DNA of 64,000 nt, from NCBI GenBank assembly GCA_949361645.1, contig OX442436.1:4356087-4420086 (forward strand), given 5' to 3'. This DNA comes from Spongilla lacustris. Its lineage: Eukaryota > Porifera > Demospongiae > Spongillida > Spongillidae. Made by a program: the position numbers and the translations under genes. The notes under the pieces are model-generated. The model was not told the origin of the DNA. It searched no databases and saw only the letters and a program-made list of their open reading frames with translations. Below, piece after piece: positions 1 to 8,563 of this stretch (position 1 is its first letter; each line of letters opens with the position of its first letter).

Positions 1-106
1 TGTATATACCAAAAGGAAAGACAGCTTTATAATGTAGTTGTTCTTGTTTTGTGGCCTGTGGTAATCATTCATCAATGCTAACCTTTATAGCACTAGCACT
101 AAATAA

Positions 107-256
<150 letters not shown>

Positions 257-1394
257 GGTGCTGTGTTCGTGCGTTTGTTTTTGTTGGGTGTGTTATTTTT
301 ACAACAGACATATTATTAATAGTATGTATCTGGATGGAATTGTGTAGGCGTTCCTTTTATTTCACACATTTTCACTCACTATTTGAATGGTAAGGTGCAT
401 TGAAGAAAAATTGTTCCTACAATGTAAGTCACTACATGTATAAGCTTGTATGTGGGGAAGGTTATACATTTACACATGTAGATAAGGCCATTGATGTAAA
501 CTAAACTGAATAGGTAGAAATTGATTGCCTTCATTGTAGATGAACACATTGATCACCAAGTGGTTAGTTTAGTCAATCTTGCTTAGTTTCATTTGAGACT
601 AAGTTACGTCATTTCAGGGGTGAATATTTCAGGCAGGAGTTCGGAAATTTGGGTGTAGTCAGAAGCTTGATTCCTTCACACATCCACATTATGGCAATGA
701 CATGCAGCCTACTATAGTACTACCACTATACTTCTACTACAAATTATCGCACTTTTGGGCTAGTTAACCCTGTGGTTGTTGTAGCATCACCAGATCAGAT
801 ACGAGTAACATTTCTTATGCAGTGAAATAGAGAGTCAATATAAAAGAAGCGTTTGCACGGCCGGTTATGAAAATATTAAGAGATGAACTACCATGAATGA
901 TTATCATCAGGTGTGCACAAATGTGTCACTTTTTTCCTTTATAGGGCGCATGACATTTGCCAGATATAGAGCACTACTGTAGTGATAAAGATGCATGCAT
1001 GGCAAAATAGACAGTAACACTTTACGCTTTACCACCCATGTGATGATTGATCATGATATGTTTTCATTGCAACATGTTGGAAATTGATGACCAAAGTACA
1101 TAGCTCCATTCCCCTCCCCCATTGCCAGCAGTGCGTGATGAGAGAAGACGCCCCCTAAACTACACATTCACATGCATTATAGTCCATAGATTATGATTAG
1201 CTAGTCTCGCGTGCCATGACGTAATAAATGAGGAATGTAATTATCAGCCAAGCACGTGTGCACAGAGTATGACAATGAGGCGGATCTAGCATAGCCTTGG
1301 GGGGGGGGGGGGGGCGGCATGAAATTTTATCTAATACCGGAAATTTAATAACCGCGAACGATTTATTAATCTATTCGTTCCTTACATCGAAAGC
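257..1394. other. 3' UTR and intergenic sequence, no gene seen
   Basis: The sequence is AT-rich with no convincing coding frame. It probably begins with the 3' UTR of the LRRC40-like gene. A run of 15 or so G lies near 1300-1314, preceded by a phrase (catagccttgggg) that recurs near 45521, so a fragment of a dispersed repeat is likely there. Confidence 0.5.
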
Positions 1395-1809
1395 TAGCCT
1401 CGTCCCCAGGCCCTGTTTTATTAAAGTTTCGGGGGGAAAAACAGGGCCTGGTAGACACTGCCAGGGTCGAAGCGCGCATGCGCTAGTTTGTCCCAGAATA
1501 CCTGGGGTAACCGTAATTTCCTTTTGGAAACCATTCCGTATACTCGTCTGATTTCGCGATGGCGTATTCTGTTGAGTTCCGAGAAGCGGTGGCTTATTCT
1601 TTATCGTGTCTTAATGAACGAAATCAGGCGAGCAGCATACGCCATCGCGAAATCAGACGAGTATACGGAATGGTTTCCAAAAGGAAATTACGGTTACCCC
1701 AGGTATTCTGGGACAAACTAGCGCATGCGCGCTTCGACCCTGGCAGTGTCTACCAGGCCCTGTTTTTCCCCCCGTAACTTTAATAAAACAGGGCCTGGGG
1801 ATGAGGCTA
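1395..1809. mobile_element. Palindromic MITE with 9-bp target duplication
   Basis: The 415-bp element is almost entirely two inverted arms of about 175 bp around a short loop. The ends read tagcctcgtccccaggccc and its complement (one mismatch). It is flanked by an exact 9-bp direct repeat, atcgaaagc, at 1386-1394 and 1810-1818. Short open frames inside are by-products of the palindrome. A 9-bp duplication is usual for Mutator-like elements; that class is an inference, since no transposase is present. A much smaller relative with the same ends is at 13027-13111. Confidence 0.85.
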
Positions 1810-2068
1810 ATCGAAAGCTTGCCTGCATGTGTATAGGCGTATACTAACTTAACTGAATCACGATCATAATTAACAATAACAAAGTTTCAGTCTTTAAATG
1901 TACATGGTCTACCGATTAATATTGTCACTAAAAGTTTAATAGGTGCATTTTACATACATCCCAACGACAATATAGAGAAGTAAAATCACGCCAGCATATC
2001 CAATCATATCCAGAAATGAGCGGTCAAAAGTCAGAAGTAATTAATTCGCGGTTTGCGAATCAACGAAT

Positions 2069-2421
2069 ATTCCCGTATATCTTCCATAGACATGTATAGG
2101 GTACTTCAATACCAAGCACGCCAGATTTTTCTCAGCATTTGTCATGAGGGATTGTTAGTACACTACATGTTTAGTGTGGTCGCCGTATTTTTCCTATTTA
2201 TGGTGGCGCTTCCCTAGGAGTGTCCTCGCTGTATGGTTATGCCATACATTGAGGACAATCCTAAGGAAGCGACGTCATAAATAGGAAAAATACAGCGACC
2301 CCACTAAAAATCATGGCAAATGTAGTGTACTAACAATCCCTCATGACAAATGCTGAGAAAAATCTGGCGTGCTTGGTATTGAAGTACCCCATACATGTCT
2401 ATGGGAAGATATACGGCAATC
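2069..2421. mobile_element. Foldback (hairpin) MITE
   Basis: Two arms of about 165 bp are inverted copies of each other with scattered mismatches. The left arm runs from about 2069 and the right arm ends near 2421; shared blocks include agacatgtat, aagcacgccagatttttctc and tcatgagggattgttagtac. I see no clear target duplication. The right arm runs into the start of the decayed transposase frame, so the hairpin either inserted there or belongs to that transposon. Confidence 0.75.
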
Positions 2422-4530
2422 CGTGCTCCTAATAAAGTTAGCCAAATGTTTTTACTGAGCACAGCCACAGTCAAGAGATGGTCTTCATTGTGGGAATCTA
2501 CAGGAGAAAATGCTCTATTTGATCATCGAAGCATACAGGAAGAACAAGATTCATCTCTTCTTTTTGCTAGCCCACCCTAGTCTCGTACCCAGACCCAACT
2601 GCACGTAAGCATTATCGCATAATGTATAATACTACGCACAGAGGGTCTGGGAAACAAGTCGTACCGTAAGGGTTTTGTGTATTACAACCAATTACACCAA
2701 GATGTGTCAACTGAGTCTGGGAAAGTGTATTTAGTCCTATGTGCTAATTGAATATCACTTAACTTCTTAAGTGAGAGTGGATAGCTGTTGTGTTAATTGG
2801 AGTTAATTTAGTACTCAGTAATATACCTGAGTGCCTTCAAGACAGATACGATGATGGCAATAGAGCCACCTCGACCTATAGCTACGGGTCATTAAAGCCC
2901 GACAAAGGCGATTGGCAGAACAGCGTAGCATAACGACTTTCCCGGGGAAGGGATATAAAAACATCGTTTACACCCAGGAGCGTCTTGATTGCCTTGGGAT
3001 GCGCGAGCAATTACTAAATCCTTTGTTAAAATGAAAAATGACTTGTGGGAGTGGTTTTAACTTGATGATTGAGTACTAATTGATGTTTGGAATGTAGCAC
3101 TTATACGTCACGATAACGATTGGACGCACGAATTCCTGCGCCACGGAACAACTATTCGCGACTTGTTTCCCAGACCCTCTGTAAGTAGTGTTAATACATT
3201 ATGCGATAATGCTTACGTGCAGTTGGGTCTGGGTACGAGACTAAGCCCACCCCTTGTTTTCGAGCTCAAATGCTGGATTCAAGATCGGCTCAAACAACGA
3301 GGCAAACATGATGATGGTTATCATACAGCATTTGCAGCATTACATCAATGATGTTCTCTTCAACGATCCAGACGTTGTGTCACCAGAACTACTAGATATG
3401 CATGAAGCTAGATACCACTCATGACAGGTATCACGTATGACTGTTCTACGCTGGATGCACAAACTGGGTTTTAAGTGGACTGATTCATCTAAAGCTCCAT
3501 TTTGTGACAGACGTGAAGACCCTGACATAGTTGCCTACTGTAAAGAATGGGTGCAGAAAATGTTGGCATTACGGGCTTGTCTGTCAATTTAATTGAGATA
3601 ACTGGATAACCAGAGTGGTCCAACCTCCCAACAGGTGAAAAACGTCTTCTACATGGAAATCATAATGAGTGTATTTTGTATGCAAATGAAGGGAATCGAT
3701 TTGCTTGGGTAAGTAGTGATGCATACCACATGAAGCCAAAGGGAGACGGAGCAACCATTATGGTAAGTGGCATTTCAGTTCCATGTCATGGCTGCTTGGG
3801 ACTTGAAACTATTGAGCCCAAAAGTGATGGAACTTGGAAGCATGATAATATAATGTGTAACGTTGCAAATGCAATTGACCAATTTGAACTTTTGTATCCA
3901 GGATGCCAACTACTATTAACTTATGACAATGCTCCCTCCCATCTTGTTGTAAGAAAAGGGGCACTCTCTACTCCCAGAATGAACATGACAGATGGAGGCA
4001 AGCAACCAATAATTACACAGATGGGTTGGTTCGAAACAATTGATTTGGCCACTAACACAATGAAGAAAGTTCTTCAGCAAATGTGGTATCCAGGCCCTGA
4101 TGGAAAACCAATTGCCAAGGGTGCTTTAAGAATTTGTAAGGAGCGAGGCTTTCCAGGGATTGAAAAAATGAGGTGTGATGACCTCAGAGCATTACTAGCA
4201 TCACAACCTGACTTTGCAAGTGTGAAACCGGAGATCCAAGAAGAAGTAGAGCGACGTGGTCATATTCTTCTGTTTGGTCCTCAGTGCCACCCAGAATGTA
4301 TGCATGTGGAAATGTGTTGGTCTTATGTGAAGCAATATTGCAGGCAACATTGTGGACGCAGCATCACTAGTCTTCGAGCTATAGCCTGACATATGCACTG
4401 TCAGAACAGCATTTGACAGTTAAGCATCACACCTCCTTTTCTGAACATACCTGGAAGTGGATTGAGGCATACTCTCAAGAAGCAGATGGTGTCACTGTGT
4501 ATGAAGCAATGCAAACTCTAAAAAAATTCA
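2395..4530 (+). pseudogene. Decayed IS630/Tc1-like DDE transposase split by a MITE
   Basis: The N-terminal part (2395-2577) looks like a helix-turn-helix region (TATVKRWSSLWESTG). It is interrupted at 2578-3243 by an inverted-repeat element with a 9-bp duplication; without the insert, the frame on the far side (3253 onward) is continuous with it. After frameshifts and stops near 3350, 3428 and 3589, the catalytic domain resumes at 3676-4389 (237 codons). It has the second acidic residue in YDNAPSH (D84), an MN..GGKQ block and the terminal glutamate in HVEMCW (E212), as in the DDE_3/IS630-Tc1 group found in fungi and some animals. The tail continues in another frame after about 4388. The copy is clearly dead. 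The class is reasonably sure, the exact family is not. Confidence 0.75.
2578..3243. mobile_element. Inverted-repeat element inserted in the transposase pseudogene
   Basis: The 666-bp element has terminal inverted repeats of about 85 bp starting tagtctcgtacccagaccc. An exact 9-bp direct repeat, agcccaccc, flanks it (2569-2577 and 3244-3252). Joining the flanks with one copy of the duplication rejoins the host reading frame. Nothing inside looks coding. A lone end of the same family is at 39263. The ends resemble those of the element at 1395-1809 (C-T-C-G-T-x-C-C-C-A-G-x-C-C-C), and both have 9-bp duplications, so the two families may share a transposase. Confidence 0.88.
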
Positions 4531-5029
4531 TAGGCATCATCGGAGAGGATCTTATAAAACTGTTCCTTTACCATCAAGCAATTGACAGAAGTGCATGTAT
4601 AAATGTAAATATTAATGTTAGCATGTCTGTGCATGTAAACATATTTATTTAAAACAATTAATAGTACATGCATGTACGGAATGTTGTTTCATACCTACAC
4701 TTCACTGTATAACCGTATAACCGTGCTCACTAAAAAGTATTTGGATGTGGTTTACATGTATTTCGAGCACAGATTGGAGGCACTTTATCAGCCAATTCTG
4801 TACTGTGCAATACAGACTATCAGCCATAACGCAAGTGTTCTCGTATCGGCAAGCTTAACCTTTAATCTCCCCGCGTCGTCCTACGCGTAGGATTAGCGTC
4901 CTTCCGCGACTAGATTCTGTATTATAGGTTTTGGAAACAGCTTTTAACGGCATAAATGTACTTCAAAATATAGTGCAATGGTAATAGAACTGTAATAAAT
5001 TTTTTTCTACTGCTATCATAGCATCTATC
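4531..5029. other. No gene seen; possible left end of a Ginger1-like element near 4865-4920
   Basis: No coding similarity is visible. The stretch around 4865-4920 contains cctacgcgtagg and gcgtcc blocks in the same style as the modular end at 11640-11767. It may therefore be the worn left end of the element whose right end is at 11767. This is weak: I could not find the TGTC terminus or a matching CCGG. Confidence 0.25.
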
Positions 5030-5735
5030 ATGCAGTCCATCACTTGGTATTTGATGAAATTGACCTTCTCTGCGGCAATTGTAGGGAAGAATAAAAAAAC
5101 ATTTGGAAAGCTTGGAGTGGTTGAGCAGGTATCTGGCAGAGGCCACAACAAAATATTTGTTATAAAATGGAGGGATTCAAGCACTACAACATTTGATGTA
5201 ATGAGAAAAGGTTTTATTCAAATTCTGCACAATGGAGAGGATCATTGGTTTACAATTTCAACCCTTGGATTGCCGTCAGGCCATGTGCACATCTATGATA
5301 GTCTCTATAACACTTGTACTGATCATGGTATTGAACAAATTTGTTCCATTCTTTATACTCCTAACAATGCAGTGCATCTCCATTTCATGGATGTTGATAA
5401 ACAGACTAATCATATGAACTGCGGCCTGTATGCCATAGCTTATGCCATTGATTTATGCCGTGATTGAGATGTGTGTTATAGGAAATATGACGCAGTACTG
5501 ATGCGTCAACATCTGTCAAAATGTTTAGAAAATAGAAGATTAACTGCATTTCCTGGTTCAGATAGACCAAGCAGCCATGTTATTGCAAAAAAAGAGCATA
5601 AACGTGAGGTGTTATAGCCGAATGCCGGACGTTGCATTGATGATTCAATGCGATTCCTGCAAAGAATGGTTCCACAACAAATGTGACATCTCAATTCCAA
5701 AAAAAGCCTGGAATGATAAAAATACAAATGGCATT
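5030..5735 (+). pseudogene. Transposon-type Ulp1 (C48) protease plus PHD finger, decayed
   Basis: The first 145 codons carry the Ulp1/SENP cysteine-protease signature: His72 in NGEDHWFTIST, Asp90 in VHIYDSLY and Cys131 in NHMNCGLYAIAYA. A stop at 5465-5467 breaks the frame. In shifted frames to about 5735 the sequence continues with a KYDAVLMRQHL segment and a PHD-finger-like block, MIQCDSCKEWFHNKCD. The second cysteine of the usual CxC opening of that finger is replaced by serine. Ulp1 domains fused to transposases are known in Ginger1 and some other transposons, and the modular terminus at 11767 fits. No integrase core is seen upstream. It is a dead remnant rather than a host SUMO protease, because of the stops and the mobile-element setting. 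Confidence 0.7.
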
Positions 5736-6166
5736 GTAAAAACTGTCAGCCCATCCACTGAGCCCAAAACATTAATTTTTATATCATGTATGTAATCTGT
5801 ACTCTGTTTCTTGTTTCACAAGTGCTAGTGTTGTATGATATCATTTAACCTGCTGAAAACATGACTGCATGCCATAGCGGCATCCATGCATGTTATCCTC
5901 ACTTGACTCCAAGTGTTCAATTTACCATGGGGAAAATCGCATGTAGGGTTTGTGGGAGACATGAAATCTTGCACAGGTATCCTTTGCACAAAATGTGCCA
6001 CAGCATGTAATTCCGCTAATGAGTGAGTTTTTTTTTTAAATACCAAATACGCTTTCAAAGGAGGGATATAAATAATATCCCATGGGGACAGTTCCTGGTA
6101 TAATCCTACGACACCAGTATAAACGAACATAGACTTGGTGATAGGTGAAAATAAGACTGATACTAT
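5736..6166. other. Unassigned sequence left of the gypsy element
   Basis: A 101-codon minus-strand frame (5825-6130) is open but I recognise no domain in it. The right border (ctat, 6163-6166) is one copy of the target duplication of the gypsy element. This stretch was therefore once continuous with 11419 onward and is probably the interior of a Ginger1-like element. Confidence 0.4.
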
Positions 6167-6274
6167 TGTAACGACGCTAATCCGCTGCTATTAAGAACGC
6201 GCACCAAAAAGGACAGAATCCAAAATCATCATCATTCTACGCATGCGCAATGCAATGTACATGTACATGTTACA
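6167..6274 (-). repeat. 3' LTR of the gypsy element (108 bp)
   Basis: It begins TG and ends CA in element orientation. It matches the 11307-11418 copy apart from one t/c change and a missing 4-bp ccgg block. At 108 bp it is near the lower limit for Ty3/gypsy LTRs. Confidence 0.95.
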
Positions 6275-6279
6275 TAATT

Positions 6280-6291
6280 CCCCTCTTCTTT
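6280..6291 (-). promoter_or_regulatory. Polypurine tract of the gypsy element
   Basis: On the minus strand this reads aaagaagagggg, five bases before the 3' LTR. It is the expected primer site for plus-strand DNA synthesis. Confidence 0.8.
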
Positions 6292-6313
6292 GAGAATACG
6301 TCCACGTATTCAT

Positions 6314-8563
6314 TCAATGTTTGATGTAGTTTCCATAGCGTACTGGTTCTTGTCTTTGTCTAGTAGGGTATCGGTGTTGCTGTTGCTCATCAACTTGCAC
6401 ATCGTCTTGGTTTTCTTCAGGCTGCTCTTGATTGTGAATATCTGGTTGATCTGCTGGAAGCTCTTCGGGGGTCGGTGTTTCTCTGTACTCTACTTGGGCA
6501 TCTGGGGCTAGGTCAGCTGTGGTTGTTTGACCTTCCACAACCCCCCTCACTTCCTGTCCCACTTCTTGATGTTCTGGTATTAAGGTTTGTGGCCTAAGCT
6601 GTTGTGGTGCTTTTGGCATTTCCACCACAATTTCGTCTTCTTCCTCCTCTTCCTCTTGCACAGGGGTTTGGGAATTGGTTTGCAACAACTCCGAAGGTAT
6701 CATTGGATCCTGTGGAGGATTAAGGCAGTCCATCCTTACTCCAGGTACACAGCGTTTCAGGCGATCAAAATGGACAATCTGCCTATTCCTTTTCTTAGCA
6801 GTGTGTTGAATCCGGTACGTTACATCAGAGAGCTTTTTCAGAATCCGGTATGGCCCTTGCCAACTTCGGTGAAACTTCCGGCAGTAACCTCGTTTTCTTG
6901 GAATAGCTGGGTTCCACAGCCATACTAGCTCACCTTCTTCAAGTGTATTTCCATGGATCTTCCTGTCATAATATGTCTTTTGTCTCTTCTGCTCCTGACC
7001 TGTCTTTTCCCGGACTTTCTGAAAGGTAGCCTCCAATCTATCCTGTACCTCAGTCACATAGTCACAAAGTGAGTGCTTTTCTTTGGATCCCGATCCAAAA
7101 ATTATATCAACCGGTAGCCTGGCTTCATATCCATGCATGAGCAGGAAGGGTGTGTACCCTGTGGTTGAGTGTACACTAGTGTTATATGCAAAACATGCCA
7201 TTTTTAAATGCTTGTCCCAATCAAAATGGTGATCCTGAAGTGAAGTAGCCAAAATGTCAACTAGGGTTCTATTAAATCTTTCTATCTCCCCATTGCACGC
7301 TGGATGGTAGGGTGTTGTCCTAGTTTTGACAATTTCCATTATCGTACACAACTCCTTAATTAAGCGGGATTCAAACTGGGGTCCTTGGTCGGAGTGTAGC
7401 TGCTCCGGGAACCCTTTATCACAGAAGTATTCGTCAACCAAAATTCTTGCAACAGTAGAGGCCTCTTGGTTTGGAACTGCAAAGGCAGCCATATACTTTG
7501 TAAAATGGTCACCAACGACAAGTATGTACTGGTTCCCTTCATCTGTTTCTGGTAAGGGTCCAAGGAAATCTATTCCAACCATTTGCATGGGGTAACCCAC
7601 TGTGATGGGATTTAGTGGTGCTCTGTTCTTTGGTGCCATTGTCTTCCTTGCTGCACAATCCTTGCAGGTGTTACAGTAGATCTTAACATCTTTCTGATGG
7701 CCCAGCCAGTAGAAACGTTCTCGTAGCTTCTTCAATGTCTTTTCCTCCCCCAAATGTCCTCCAAATGGTCCATCATGCAATTGCCTCAACACTTCTGTAC
7801 GTTGCAGCTTTGGAACAATGAGCTGCAATCTTGAACTGAGACCATCCTGACTCTCAAAGCGACGATGTAACACTCCATCTTCCAGCACCAATAGCTCCCA
7901 CTGTTGGCAGAGTCCTCTAGTAGCCTGACTATGGCCTCTAATTTGTTCCATTGACGGTTTCAATTTACCCTGTTCAAGCTGTTTCATGACCGGGCCAATG
8001 TCTGGGTCTTGAAGCTGTTGCCCCCTTGTTGTTTGTCTTGCATCAGTGGTAGTAACACTTATCAATTTTTCTGGATGATTACTATGAACTGGGCACTTCC
8101 GTTGACTGCAACACATCCGTGACATAGCATCTGCATTAGTGTGTCGCTGGCCCGAACGATGAACAATGGTATAGTCAAATTCTTGGAGCTTTCCCAACCA
8201 CCTGGCTAGTTGCCCCTCTGGCTCCTTGAAATTGTGCAGCCAGAGAAGTGCCCCATGATCAGTTCTAAGTGTAAATCGTCTACCTAGCAAGTAAGGTCGA
8301 AATTTACTCACAAAGGTGACTACCGCAAGCAACTCTTTCCTTGTAACACAGTAGTGTCGTTCCTCTTTAGTAAGTAATCTGCTATCATAACACAAGACCC
8401 TTTCTTTCCCATCCTCCACTTGGGACAACACTGCACCAAGGCTGAGATCACTGGCATCAGTGTCAAGAATGAACGGTTTTGTGAAATCAGGGTACCCTAA
8501 AATTGGTGCGGATGTCAACTTGCTCTGGAGGATTTTAAAGGCTGCATACAATGAGATGACCAT
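6314..8563 (-). CDS. pol: Gypsy pol, second part: RNase H and integrase
   Basis: The 749-codon frame begins just after the reverse-transcriptase thumb. RNase H starts with DTDAS (about residues 34-38) and includes LTDHGALLWL. The integrase zinc-binding HHCC domain (about residues 240-285) ends CNTCKDC. The catalytic core has Asp332 (GIDFLG), Asp392 (HSDQG) and Glu428 (NGEIERFN), the DD35E spacing expected of retroviral-type integrases. A GPY/F module (SWQGPY) and an acidic, glutamine-rich tail follow. The frame overlaps the upstream one by 49 bases in a shifted register. A single-base lesion near 8540 explains the split, because the junction falls inside a conserved RT/RNase H region rather than at a programmed frameshift site. 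All catalytic residues are present. Confidence 0.93.
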   Translation of the reverse strand: MVISLYAAFKILQSKLTSAPILGYPDFTKPFILDTDASDLSLGAVLSQVEDGKERVLCYDSRLLTKEERHYCVTRKELLAVVTFVSKFRPYLLGRRFTLRTDHGALLWLHNFKEPEGQLARWLGKLQEFDYTIVHRSGQRHTNADAMSRMCCSQRKCPVHSNHPEKLISVTTTDARQTTRGQQLQDPDIGPVMKQLEQGKLKPSMEQIRGHSQATRGLCQQWELLVLEDGVLHRRFESQDGLSSRLQLIVPKLQRTEVLRQLHDGPFGGHLGEEKTLKKLRERFYWLGHQKDVKIYCNTCKDCAARKTMAPKNRAPLNPITVGYPMQMVGIDFLGPLPETDEGNQYILVVGDHFTKYMAAFAVPNQEASTVARILVDEYFCDKGFPEQLHSDQGPQFESRLIKELCTIMEIVKTRTTPYHPACNGEIERFNRTLVDILATSLQDHHFDWDKHLKMACFAYNTSVHSTTGYTPFLLMHGYEARLPVDIIFGSGSKEKHSLCDYVTEVQDRLEATFQKVREKTGQEQKRQKTYYDRKIHGNTLEEGELVWLWNPAIPRKRGYCRKFHRSWQGPYRILKKLSDVTYRIQHTAKKRNRQIVHFDRLKRCVPGVRMDCLNPPQDPMIPSELLQTNSQTPVQEEEEEEDEIVVEMPKAPQQLRPQTLIPEHQEVGQEVRGVVEGQTTTADLAPDAQVEYRETPTPEELPADQPDIHNQEQPEENQDDVQVDEQQQHRYPTRQRQEPVRYGNYIKH

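Noticed and set aside
5030..5467. A host SUMO protease gene
   Set aside because: The catalytic motifs are present but there is no start or splice structure, the frame is broken before the PHD finger, and the setting is a transposon island.
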